Origin: Armigeres subalbatus
Taxonomy: Eukaryota > Arthropoda > Insecta > Diptera > Culicidae
NCBI RefSeq assembly: GCF_024139115.2
Contig: NC_085141.1
Span: 242,039,047 to 242,103,046, forward strand
Direction: 5' to 3'
Length of the DNA stretch: 64,000 nt
A model generated the notes under the pieces. It had not been told where the DNA came from and searched no databases. It saw only the letters and a program-made list of their open reading frames with translations. Below, one piece after another: positions 11,990-24,288 of the stretch. A program made the position numbers and the translations under genes. Positions within the stretch are counted from its first letter, which is position 1. Each line of letters begins with the position of its first letter.

Positions 11990-13570
11990 ATTTGAATTTC
12001 CAAAGAAAATTCATTTGAATTTCCAAAGGAATTTCCAATTCATTCGAATTTCCAACGGAAATTCATTCCAATTTCCAACGGAAATTCATTCGACCCAACG
12101 GAAATTCATTCGAATTTCCAACAGAAATTCATTCGAATTTCCAACAGAAATTCATTCGAATTTCCAACAGAAATTCATTCGAATTTCCAACAGAAATTCA
12201 TTCGAATTTCCAACGGAAATTCACTCGAATTTCCAACGGAAATTCACTCAAATTTCAAACGGAAATTCACTCGAATTTCAACGGAAACTCACTCGAATTT
12301 CCAACGGAAATTCGTTCAAATTTCCAATTCATTCGAATTTCCAAAGAAAATTCATTTGAATTTCCAAAAAAATTTCCAATTCATTCGAATTTCCAACGGA
12401 AATTCATTCCAATTTCCAACGGAAATTCATTCGACCCAACGGAAATTCATTCGAATTTCCAACAGAAATTCATTCGAATTTCCAACGAAATTCATTCGAA
12501 TTTCCAATGGAAATTCATTCGAATATCCAATGGAAGTTCATTTGATTTTCCAACGGAAATTCACTCGAATTTCCAACGGAAATTCACTCGAATTTCCAAC
12601 GGAAATTCACTCGAATTTCCAACGAAAATTCATTCGAAATTCCAACGGAAATTCATTCGAATTTCCAACGAAAATTCATTTGAATTTCCAACGGAAATTC
12701 ATTCGAATTTCCAACGGAAATTAATTCGAATTTCCAACGGAAATCCACTTGATTTTCCAACGGAAATTCACTCGAATTCCAACGGAAATTAACTCGAATT
12801 TCCAACGGAAATTCACTCGAATTTCCAACGGAAATTCACTCGAATTTCCAACGGAAATTCACTCGAATTTCCAACAGAAATTCACTCGAATTTCCAACGG
12901 AAATTCACTCGAATTTCCAACGGAAATTCACTCGAATTTCCAACGGAAATTCACTCGAATTTCCAACGGAAATTCACTCGAATTTCAAACGGAAATTCAC
13001 TCCAGTTTCCAACGGAAATTCATTCGAATTTCCAAAGAAAATTCATTTGAATTTCCAAAGAAAATTCATTTGAATTTCCAAAGAAATTTCCAATTCATTC
13101 GAATTTCCAACGGAAATTCATTCCTATTTCCAACGGAAATTCATTCGACCCAACGGAAATTCATTCGAATTTCCAACAGAAATTCATTCGAATTTCCAAC
13201 AGAAATTCATTCGAATTTCCAACAGAAATTCATTCGAATTTCCAACAGAAATTCATTCGAATTTCCAACAGAAATTCATTCGAATTTCCAACAGAAATTC
13301 ATTCGAATTTCCAACAGAAATTCTTTCGAATTACCAACAGAAATTCATTCGAATTTCCAACAGAAATTCATTCGAATTTCCAACGGAAATTCACTCGAAT
13401 TTCCAACGGAAATTCACTCAAATTTCAAACGGAAATTCACTCGAATTTCAACGGAAATTCACTCCAATTCATTCGAATTTCCAACGGGAATTCATTCCAA
13501 TTTCCAACGGAAATTCATTCGAATTTACAACAGAAATTCATTCGAATTTCCAACAGAAATTCATTCGAAT
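11990..13570 (+). repeat. Higher-order segment of the 23-bp array with truncated units
   Basis: A distinctive block recurs. It has CCAAAGAAAATTC units, a shortened AATTTCCAATTCATTCG unit, and then TTCGACCCAACGG followed by CAACAG units. The CGACCCAACGG marker occurs near 12091, 12432 and 13147, so segments of several hundred bases were duplicated as blocks rather than unit by unit. Confidence 0.8.
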
Positions 13571-14589
13571 TTCCAACGAAATTCATTCGAATTTCCAATG
13601 GAAATTCATTCGAATTTCCAACGGAAATTCATTCGAATTTCCAACGGAAATTCACTCGAATTTCCAACGGAAATTCACCCAAATTTCCAACGGAAATTCA
13701 CTCGAATTTCCAACGGAAATTCATTCGAATTTCCAACGGAGATTCATTCCAATTTCCAACGGAGATTCATTCGAAATTCCAACGGAAATTCATTCGAATT
13801 TCCAACGGAAATTCATTCGAATTTCCAACGAAAATTCGTTTGAATTTCCAACGGAAATTCATTTGAATTTCCAACGAAAATTCGTTTGAATTTCCAACGG
13901 AAATTCATTTGAATTTCCAACGGAAATTCATTTGAATTTCCATCGGAAATTCATTTGAATTTCCATCGGAAATTCATTTGAATTTCCATCGGAAATTCAC
14001 TCCATTTTCCAAAGGAAATTCACTCGTTCGAATTTCCAACGGAAATTCATTCGAATTTCCAACAAAAATTCATTCGAATTTCCAACGGAAATTCATTCGA
14101 ATTTCCAACGAAAATTCATTTGAATTTCCAACGGAAATTCATTCGAATTCCCAACGGCAATTCATTCGAATTTCCAACGGAAATCCACTTGATTTTCCAA
14201 CGGAAATTCACTCGAATTTCCAACGGAAATTCACTCGAATTTCCAACAGAAATTCACTCGAATTTCCAACGGAAATTCACTCGAATTTCCAACGGAAATT
14301 CACTTGAATTTCCAACGGAAATTCACTAGAATTTCCAACGGAAATTCACTCGAATTTCCAATGGAAATTCACTCGAATTTCCAACGGAAATTCGCTCGAA
14401 TTTCAAAAGGAAATTCACTCGTTCGAATTTCCAACGGAAATTCATTAGAATTTCCAACGGAAATTCATTCGAATTTCCAACGAAAATTCATTCGAATTTC
14501 CAACGAAAATTCATTTGATTTTCCAACGGAAATTCATTTGAATTTCCAACGGAAATTCATTCGAATTCCCAACGGAAATTCATTCGAAT

Positions 14590-15080
14590 TTCCAACGGAA
14601 ATTCACTCGAATTTCCAACGGAAATTCACTCGAATTTCCAACGGAAATTCACTCGAATTTCCAACGGAAATTCACTCGAATTTCCAACGGAAATTCACTC
14701 GAATTTCCAACGGAAATTCACTCGAATTTCCAACGGAAATTCACTCGAATTTCCAACGGAAATTCACTCGAATTTCCAACGGAAATTCACTCGAATTTCC
14801 AACGGAAATTCACTCGAATTTCCAACGGAAATTCACTCGAATTTCCAACGGAAATTCACTCGAATTTCCAACGGAAATTCACTCGAATTTCCAACGGAAA
14901 TTCACTCGAATTTCCAACGGAAATTCACTCGAATTTCCAACGGAAATTCACTCGAATTTCCAACGGAAATTCACTCGAATTTCCAACGGAAATTCACTCG
15001 ATTTTCCAACGGAAATTCACTCGAATTTCCAACGGAAATTCACTCGAATTTCCAACGGAAATTCACTCGAATTTCCAACG
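14590..15080 (+). repeat. Most homogeneous core of the array (CACTC subtype)
   Basis: About 21 consecutive units are virtually identical and carry CACTC in the loop position. A second homogeneous run of the CATTC subtype lies at about 15340-15535. Such purity beside diverged flanks indicates recent local amplification or gene-conversion homogenisation. Confidence 0.85.
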
Positions 15081-15639
15081 GAAATTCATTCAAATTTCCA
15101 ACGGAGATTCATTCGAATTTCCAATGGAAATTCATTCGAATTTTCAACGGAAATTCATTCGAATTTCCAACGGAAATTCATTCGAATTTCCAACGGAAAT
15201 TCATTCGAATTTCCAACGGAAATTCATTCGAATTTCCAACGGAAATTCATTCAAATTTCCAACGGAAATTCATTCGAATTTCCAACGGAAATTCATTCAA
15301 ATTTCCAACGGAAATTCATTTGAATTTCCAACGGAAATTCATTTGAATTTCCAACGGAAATTCATTCGAATTTCCAACGGAAATTCATTCGAATTTCCAA
15401 CGGAAATTCATTCGAATTTCCAACGGAAATTCATTCGAATTTCCAACGGAAATTCATTCGAATTTCCAACGGAAATTCATTCGAATTTCCAACGGAAATT
15501 CATTCGAATTTCCAACGGAAATTCATTCGAATTTCCAACTGAAATTCATTCGAATTTACTGCGGAAATTCATTAGAGTTTACAACGGAAATTCTTTCGAA
15601 TTTACAACGGGAATTCTTTCGAATTTACAACGGAAATTC

Positions 15640-16900
15640 ATTTGAATTTCCAACGGAATTTCATTCGAATTTCCAACGGAAATTCATCCGAAATTCCAAC
15701 GGAAATTCATTCGAAATTCCAACGGAAATTCATTCGAACTTTCAACGGAAATTCATTCGATTTTCCAACGGAAATTCATTCGATTTTCCAACGGAAGTTC
15801 ATTCGATTTTCAACGGAAATTCATTCGAATTTCCAACCGAAATTCATTCGACTTTCCAACGGAAATTCATTCAAGTTTCCAACGGAAATTCATTTGAATT
15901 TCCAACGGAAACTCATTAAAATTTCCAACGGAAATTCATTTGAATTTCCAACAGAAATTCATTTGAATTTCCAAAGGAAATTCATTCGAATTTTCAACGA
16001 AAAATCATTCAATTTTCCCACGGAAATTCTTTCGAATCCAACGGAAATTCATTCGAATTTCCAACTGAAATTCATTCGAATTTACAACGGAAATTCATTC
16101 GAATTTACAACGGAAATTTATTCGACTTTCCAACGGAAATTCATTCGAATTTACAACGGAAATTCATTCGAATTTACAAAGAAAATTCATTCGAATTTCC
16201 AACTGAAATTCATTCGAATTTCCAACTGAAATTCATTCGAATTTCCAACTGAAAAGCATTCGAATTTACAACGGAAATTCATTAGGATTTACAACGTAAA
16301 TTCTTTCGAAATTACAACGGAAATTCATTTGAATTTCCAACGGAATTTCATTCGAATTTCCAACGGAAATTCATTCGTAATTCCAACGGAAATTCATTCG
16401 AAATTCCAACGGAAAATCATTCAAGTTTCCAACGGAAATTCATTTGAATTTCCAACAAAAACTCATTAAAATTTCCAACGGAAATTCATTTGAATTTCCA
16501 ACAGAAATTCATTTGAATTTCCAAAGGAAATTCATTCGAATTTTCAACGGAAATTCATTCAATTTTCCCACGGAAATTCTTTCGAATCCAACGGAAATTC
16601 ATTCGAATTTCCAACTGAAATTCATTCGAATTTACAACGGAAATTCATTCGAATTTACAACGGAAATTTATTCGACTTTCCAACGGAAATTCATTCGAAT
16701 TTACAACGGAAATTCATTCGAATTTACAAAGAAAATTCATTCGAATTTCCAACTGAAATTCATTCGAATTTCCAACTGAAATTCATTCGAATTTCCAACT
16801 GAAATTCATTCGAATTTACAACGGAAATTCATTAGGATTTACAACGTATATTCTTTCGAATTTACAACGGAAATTCATTTGAATTTCCAACGGAATTTCA
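15640..16900 (+). repeat. 550-bp higher-order repeat in the array
   Basis: Rare variants recur at exactly 550-bp spacing. ATTAGGATTTACAACGT lies at 16281 and 16831, ACTCATTAAAA at 15911 and 16461, and CAACGGAATTTC at 16338 and 16888. A further, looser copy of the ACTCATTAAAA block lies at 17609. A block of about 24 units was therefore duplicated in tandem. Confidence 0.85.
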
Positions 16901-18205
16901 TTCGAATTTCCAACGGAAATTCATTCGTAATTCCAACGGAAATTCATTCGAAATTCCAACGAAAATTCATTCGAATTTCCAACGGAAATTCATTCGAACT
17001 TTCAACGGAAATTCATGCGATTTTCCAACGGAAATTCATTCGATTTTCCAACGGAAATTCATTCGAATCTACAACGGAAATGCATTCGACTTTCCAACGG
17101 AAATTCATTCGAATTTACAACGGAAATTCATTCGAATTTCCAACTGAAATTCATTTGAATTTACAACGGAAATTCATTCGAATTTCCAACTGAAATTCTT
17201 TCGAATTTAAAACGGAAATTCATTTGAATTTCCACCGGAATTTCATTCGAATTTCCAACGGAAATTCATTTGAAATTCCAACGAAAATTCACTCGAAATT
17301 CCAACGGAAATTCATTCGAATCTCCAACGGAAATTCACTCAAATTTCCAACGGAAATTCATTCGAACTTTTATCGGAAATTCATTCGATTTTCCAACGGA
17401 AATTCATTCGATTTTCCAACGGAAATTCATTCGAATTTCCAACATAAATTCATTCGATTTTCCAACTGAAATTCATTCGATTTTCCAACGAATATTCATT
17501 CGATTTTCCAACGGAAATTCATTCGAATTTCCAACCGAAATTCATTCGACTTTCCAACGGAAATTCATTCAAGTTTCCAACGGAAATTCATTTGAATTTC
17601 CAACGGAAACTCATTAAAATTTCCAACGGAAATTCATTTGAATTTCCAACAGAAATTCATTTGAATTTCCAAAGGAAATTCATTCGAATTTTCAACGGAA
17701 ATTCATTCAATTTTCCCACGGAAATTCTTTCGAATCCAACGGAAATTCATTCGAATTTAAAACGGAAATTCATTCGAATTTCCAAAGAAAATTCATTCGA
17801 ATTTCCAAAGAAAATTCATTCGAATTTCCAACTGAAATTCATTCGAATTTCAAATTGAAATTCATTCGAATTTCCAACTGAAATTCATTCGAATTTACAA
17901 CGGAAATTCATTAGAATTTACAACGGAAATTCATTAGAATTTACAACGGAAATTCTTTCGATTTACAACGGAAATTCATTTGAATTTCCAACGGAATTTC
18001 ATTCGAATTTCCAACGGAAATTCATTCGAAATTCCAACGGAAATTCATTCAAAATTCAAACGAAAACTCATTCGAATTTCCAACGGAAATTCATTCGAAC
18101 TTTCAACGGAAATTCATTCGATTTTCCAACGGAAATTCATTCAAATTTCCAACGGAAATTTATTCGAAATTTCAACGGAAATTCATTACAATTTCCAACA
18201 GATAT

Positions 18206-21200
18206 AGATGTACCAGTCGTGGCTATAGCACCAGTTTTCGCACTAGTGCATTAAACACTAATCACTTTTGAAACCCAAACGTCTATTGCTGCGACATTCA
18301 TGTAGCCGTTTTGTAAAACAAATCACTGCAGTCAAATCACCCAATTCTCAAAAATTCCCCATAGGGTTTCGTTCTTTCCCCTGATGTCCATAAATTTCCC
18401 CATCACCGCAGCAGAATCACTAAAGCATAATGACGACGCAGTGTGATCGTAAAGTGCAAGTCAAGCACAGGAAGATGTTCTCGAAGTGGAAAGACGGAAC
18501 AAGGCATGATGATAAAAAAAACGAAACGATGGATTGTTTGATTTGTACATCCACTGAGAAGCTTAATTGAACGTAAATTTGCCGTCGAAGCAGAAACACT
18601 TTTTGCACGAGCGAACCACCCAGCCAGCAGCAGTGCCACCCAGTCAGTGCTTGGCTGCCTTTTTCCTGCGGGAAGTGTAGATTGGTTTGCGCCAAGTTGT
18701 AACGAGGACGACGGCGGCGACGACGAACGGCGAGAACGGTCTTGTTTGGCACAGCAATGGCGGAAGGCGTGTAATTGAACGAGGATGATTGGACATCTTC
18801 TAATGAGGTTTATCACTTGGGTCTTTTAAAGCCAACTTCAACCGAAGGATCAGCATCTCACCCTGCGAAGATAAATTGATTAATTGATGAGAGGACGATG
18901 GTGCTTTTTCGTGTTTTTGGAAAGGTTTGAAATGCCTTAAGACTCACAATTAGACGTAGCCACATAAATATGTACCATTATGTATTACTTTTGAATGCAG
19001 CATCCGATTGTAGTCTTATTCAACAGTCATCAATTTCACAGCAATTTTTCGAGCATAAATATGAATTTTCAATTAAAATTGATTTCAAATTATACGATGA
19101 CTAACAATCTTGTTATCATTTAATTTTAAAACTATTTTGCTGAAGAGCTTAATTTTTATTTGGTAACAAATATTCTGGCATGATGGTCAGTATTCATCAA
19201 ACGTTTTATCTCACATCATGATTAACCTTCTTAATTTAGAATTCCAACGATTTATAAAGCAATTTCTACAATTCCTCAAGCACATTTAATCAAGTCCCTC
19301 CGCATCTGGCAGCACGTCTCCGTATTTATCGATGTCAGACTAAACAATGTCAACTCCAAGAAAATGATCTGTCTCATAGCAACTGCCTGGATATTGAATA
19401 AATTAAATACTCCACAACTTGATTAAACATGAGACTTTCCTCGAATTCGAGCTTGTGTGATTGTAGTTTCTTGCCTTGTCGAAGGCTCTGTATCAGGATG
19501 GAGGTTCCACCTCCACGTACACTTCTCCTGTTTACAAGCCAGAAGTAGAGTGAGACACACCATATGCTGGAAGCCGCTCCTCAGCCATTTGCCCTGGAGG
19601 CATTTCAATAATCTTAATTAGTGTGAACCCTATTCGACAGTCTCGCACCAATTGATGGGAGGGTTTCAGTGACTTTTAGGCGGTTGAAAAGTGGAATTAA
19701 TTGAATTTAATATTCATCTGGAGAGACATATCGACCCTAATTCCGCTCGAATATTCAACTCGTACCGGTTCAAGGATTGCTAATTTTGGAGAAACCTCAC
19801 GAGGTCATGATTGTTAAAATTAATATGGAACCTAGGATTCGTTTGTCTTAACGTAGTGTGTCGGGAAACCCAGATCCATCTCCATTCGTAGTAGTGCCAA
19901 GTAGCGGCAATTCTATTTCCGGTCGGCTTCAGAGAAAATTTCCAATTGTAACCGGATGGGTGATTTGGAAGACCTTTTGACTTTCGACGTGTGAACTAAG
20001 TATGGCTTTGAGCTCACCTGCCTCAAAAGCTTCAGTAGCAATGTGTTGCACTAATGCACATCGCATTAGCCACTTCTAAGTGAGAACTTCGTTTGGTAGA
20101 AGGTAGTAGCTAGTTGTTCTACACCCAAAACGTGCCGGGCAAAAGTGAAAATTTCCCACCTTGTCTTGCTCTTAGGGCGATTGGCCGGTGTAAAACACGA
20201 TTGCTAAAATTGTTACCCTCACATTGTGCGCAATAAAGAGCCCGAAGCGTTCTATACAGATGACTACCATTCAGTCAGCATCCGTCCATTGCATCACCAT
20301 CGTGCAATGCACATTTTGATGTAGCTGCAGTGTTCGATACACCACCCGTAGTGTTCCTTTCTGTTCGTGTAGCAGCCGTCGTACATAGTGCGAGTTTGAA
20401 AATTTGATTGTATCACTTTGTATTTATCTAATGCGAGCTCATCATTTATACATGAATTTCCCTTAATTTACATAATCCATAAGCTCTTTCGAATCGGACT
20501 GAAAACCACAACGTTCACACATGGAAATACGTTGACCGAAAATGCGATGGTGGTCATCAGACGATTGCACGTTCCATCTTTGAAACAGTAGTGGAAAAGA
20601 GTGCACCCTTGTTTTCGGGTCGCATTATGGCTTTGAAAAGCGTTGCCAAATGGCCAATTGTAAACCGGCATCTCTTCTTTGTAGTAACGAAACAGAGGGC
20701 GTAATACACAGAATAACCCTTTAGACACCTGCCATTTGCGAACCATTTTCAAGAGCATGGCAGTTGATGTCGTGCCTCCCATCAACATTTATTTGCATGT
20801 TTTCTTGGAATCGATTACCCCGATAAACCGAAATGGATGCCGAGCATTGGAGAATTCCTGATGAAGGAGTAAAAGTTGTGTTGTACCAAAGAATGTATAA
20901 CAAGGCATCACATTGGATTCTTGATGGTTTCACATTCTGATCATTACTTGATATAGCGGCTTTTCATCGTATCTCGGTGAAAGATCCGGAATAACGTGGT
21001 TTGGACACGGATATGGCTCACAGCAATGATTATTGTCAGTAGTTTGCAGCCTTTTGCCGTAATCCAGCAATTGGAAATTGTTTCAGTTTGAACGAGAGGC
21101 CTCATAAAAGTGATTTAATGGATATAGGTTTTTTTTTATACGCTAGAAGTTAAAAGAAAAGAATCGTAATAGTATTTTTGTGAAAAATCGAACGCCAGAT

Positions 21201-21280
21201 TAACATTGGCCACCACTGGCGGAGTTAAGCTGGGGTACGATGGGGCACGAGATCCACTAAATCGATTATTTCTCTAAATT
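18206..21280. other. Non-repetitive sequence, no gene recognised
   Basis: At 18.4-18.8 kb the sequence is relatively GC-rich with Arg- and Ser-rich minus-strand frames (137 and 110 codons), but there is no recognisable domain. The rest has only short frames. No terminal repeats or RNA genes were found. It may be intronic or intergenic host sequence. Confidence 0.4.
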
Positions 21281-21289
21281 TGCCTGAGA

Positions 21290-22190
21290 AAAACAACTGA
21301 TTCTCTTAGAAGCTTGATTTAAACAAACAAACTCCCGAAGTAATTTTTTAAAGTTATTTTCGAAAGAATTTTAGAAGAAATTCTAGGATTTTCTTTGCAA
21401 ATCGATATTTCTCCGAAGATTGAAAATTCTATCGCAAATTCTTATAATAATTCCTTTCCTAAATTTTTCCGAAAATCTTTCAGGCCTTCATTCGGAATTT
21501 ATTCTAGAATTCATTCCAAAATTTCTCCAGGAATTTATTAGAAAATTTCTTCTAAACATCCTTCAGAATTGTTTTCCACTCCAGGAATAATTTATCAAAT
21601 TTCTCCATTGATTCCTTTTGAATTTCTTCTAGGGAATTCTTCAGAATATCCTATGGAAAGGTCTTCGTTAATTCATCCAGAAATTACTTCAGGACTTCCT
21701 TTTTTAATAAAACTATACAGAACTACTGCAGGGATTACTCCGCGAATTTGATTGGTAGATTTTTTCCTAAAATTTATTAAAGAATGAAATATGCAATCCT
21801 GAAGGAATTTTCGAAAGTATTGAAGGTATTTCCAGATATTGAGGAACTATTGAAGTAATTTCTAAATGATTCGTAATAGTTTTTTTTAATGAATTTCTGA
21901 AGAGATTCCCGAGAGAATTTCTAAATAAATGTTATGCAGTCTCTTATTATTATTATTATCAAAAAAAAAAAACGCCTGAAGTTCTGAATAAATTTCAAAG
22001 GAACTTCAAGAATGTCTTCCTAGAGTTATGAGAGGGATTTCGATTCGATTTCCACAGGAATCCTTAAGACAATTTTCAAAAGAATTCATAAAGAAAGTGA
22101 TAAAAGGAATTCTCCTGAAAGGTTTTCCGTTGGAATTCCAAAAAAAATCCCGAAGAGATAAACAAAAAAGTAGTTTGACATCATTTTTAA
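21290..22190. repeat. GGAATTCC-type degenerate low-complexity sequence
   Basis: Words such as GAATTTCTTC, TCCAGGAATT and GAAGGAATTTC recur with irregular 10-20 bp spacing. Similar blocks occur at about 28.3-31.2, 42.0-42.2, 43.2-43.4, 44.3-44.6, 58.4-58.95, 61.0-61.5 and 62.0-62.57 kb. The short frames here are compositional. Confidence 0.7.
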
Positions 22191-22204
22191 TAAATCGCAG
22201 TGTT

Positions 22205-23260
22205 ACCAAAACATAAACAGTACTCCAAACTATTCTTAAGTTCAGATTTTGGAGATCTATAAGATCAACAGAGCAATTCATAGGTTCCCGAGCTTGTGTA
22301 ATAGTTGGAAGAGCCCCATGGTACATTATTACAGCAGTATATACAAAATACAAGACTCCCAGAATATCTACAGGTACTCCAAAAAATTCTTGAGTTCAGA
22401 TCTTGGAGGCCTACAAGACAAACAGAGTGATTGATAGGTTCCTGAGCTTGTGTGTTAGTTGTAAAAACCCCATGGGACGAGATTATGTCAATATATAAAA
22501 ACATCCACATTCCCAGAATAGCTACGGTACTCCAAACCTTTCTCGAGTTCAGATCTTGAAGTTCTACAACACCAACAGAGTGATTCATAGGGTCCTGAGC
22601 TTGTATGTTAGTTGGAGCAACCCCTTGGGACATTATTACACCAGAATATGCAAATCACAGCACTCCCAGAGTTCCTGGGGTAATCCAAATCATTCTTGAG
22701 TTTAGATACTGGAAGTCTTCAAGACCAACAGAGTGATTCATTGATTTCCGAGCTTGTGTGTTAGTTGGAGAAGCCCCATAGAACATCATTACACCAGTAT
22801 ATACAAAATACAATATTCCCAGAGTATCTAAGGTACTCCAAATCATTCTTTCAAGACCAACAGAGTGATTCAAAGGCAACTCAGCTTATGTGTTAGTTGT
22901 AAAAACCCCATGAGACATCATTACACCAGTATATGAAAATTGACACATTCCAAGAATATCTACGGTACTCCAAACGATTTTTGAGTTCAGATATTGGAGG
23001 TCTAAGAGGCCAACAGAGTGAATCATAGGATCCTGAGCGTGTGTGTCAGTTGTAGAAACCCCATGGGACATCAATATACCAGTATATACAAATCATAACA
23101 TTCCCGGAATATTTACGGCGCCATACATGAGTTCAGATATTGGAGGTCTAAAAACCAACAGAGTGATTCATGGATTCTGAAGCTTATTTGTTAGTTGGAG
23201 AACCATCATGTAACATGATTACATCATTATATGAAAATCATGTTAGTTGGAATTGCTCAA
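22205..23260 (+). repeat. 153-bp satellite array A, about 7 units
   Basis: The marker TACTCCAAA recurs at 22221, 22375, 22528, 22681 (as TAATCCAAA), 22834 and 22966, giving steps of 154, 153, 153, 153 and 132. One unit near 22850 has an internal deletion. Each unit also carries CAACAGAGTGATTCATAGG, CTGAGCTTGTGTGTTAGTTG and a CCCATGGGACATCATTACACC-like block (split: CCCATGGGAC, ATCATTACACC). Since 153 is 51 codons, the minus strand keeps a repeating open frame (122, 115, 74 and 62 codons). This is an arithmetic effect and not evidence of a gene. Confidence 0.92.
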
Positions 23261-24288
23261 ATGGACATCATTACGTACACAATACGTACGTTCGAAAAAA
23301 AAAGTGATTACAATCACAAACATCGCATCCACAATATGTTCGTTCCTTTTATCGTCTATAGTGTTATAGAATAAAGCTTGGTCTACGGGTACCACGGCGG
23401 CTCTTGATGACCGGCTGGGCTATACATGTGAATTATTGCTACTCCATAATCGATCAGAATTAGAGCAAGTTGCACCCTGATGGCGTTGGTACTCTCATAC
23501 TTACTTGGTTCATACTTATTATACATATTATATATTTTATACGATATGTTTACCATTTCTATACGTATTGAAACCACCAAGGGGTATCATGAGATGACAG
23601 TCTAACCAATAAATGAGGATTGCGTACCAATAACTGAATAAAGCTCGCAACACATTCAATCGACAATATAATTGGTTTCAGTATTGCACGGAAGTGGATG
23701 TTACTAAGACTAACATTTATATGCAAGAGTAAAGTAATTCACGTATGAATAATATCACAAAATTTCATTTCAAATGCTTTCCTCCATAGTTATTCTAAAA
23801 TGAATTAAATGTAATAGCCAAAACATGTTGCTAAAAAATCTCTCTCTCAGTTCCTCTGCAACCATTTGATGTGATTCTGCGAGATCGTCAATAGAAGGCG
23901 CTTCAGTAAAGCTTTCGAATCGACATGTTAAGCTCTGGTGCACTGCTGCAAACATGCAGCACACTAGGAGTAAACTTTTTGAAAGCAGTGTACCAAAAGG
24001 AATCAATAATTAAGTTTCTCAATAATAATCTTCTTCATCGTAAAAATATTTAGTAGACTAACAGGTAACAGGTCATTGTTTTTTTCGAGAAATGCTCTCA
24101 TTATTGATGAAATTTATGTAAGGTGGTTATTCACAAAGTGCGTGACGAATAATAGAAAAAAAACTAGAGGTTCATTACAAGAAGTGGCGAATTGTTCCGT
24201 ATGACGTACTATATCGATCTTCCCTAGATGTCCTTTACCATACATTTTTTTGGCGGTAAATTCATGCTAGACCATCGTACATTTTCAT
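23261..24288. other. Spacer between the inverted satellite arrays
   Basis: The spacer holds no recognised gene. A 78-codon minus-strand frame at 23770-24006 begins with a hydrophobic, signal-peptide-like stretch (SLLLVCCMFAAVHQSLT) followed by an acidic helix-like region. It starts at a TTG directly after a stop and matches no family I can name. It could be an exon remnant of a membrane or secreted protein, or chance. Confidence 0.3.

Larger units (their letters stand above)
11450..18205 (+). repeat. 23-bp minisatellite array, about 290 units, each a short hairpin
   Basis: The unit can be written as GGAAATTC, then ATTC, then GAATTTCC, then AAC. The two 8-bp arms are exact reverse complements around a 4-nt loop, so nearly the whole unit is a dyad. 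The array runs about 6.75 kb with little interruption. The consensus contains no TAA, TAG or TGA in any plus-strand frame. Because 23 is not a multiple of three, reading cycles through all frames every 69 bp. This produces plus-strand open frames of up to 364 codons that encode a degenerate 23-residue Asn/Phe/Ile/Arg-rich peptide repeat. These frames lack any consistent start, are broken by indels that disrupt the period, and should not be read as genes. Sub-families differ by CATTC versus CACTC and CAACGG versus CAACAG, CAACTG or TACAACGG. Confidence 0.97.

Noticed and set aside
11450..18205. CRISPR array
   Set aside because: Units are directly adjacent without unique spacers, no cas genes are present, and the window is eukaryotic.
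11450..18205. Heat-shock element array
   Set aside because: GAA and TTC are separated by one base here and not by the two bases of the nGAAnnTTCn pattern.
11820..18207. Long plus-strand open frames (up to 364 codons) in the array, read as a repetitive protein gene
   Set aside because: They follow directly from a stop-free 23-bp unit. All three frames give the same peptide repeat, starts are arbitrary and indels break the frame between them.
22265..23074. Minus-strand frames in satellite array A as a repeat protein
   Set aside because: The 153-bp period is a multiple of three, so an open unit stays open. There is no start context, domain or codon bias.
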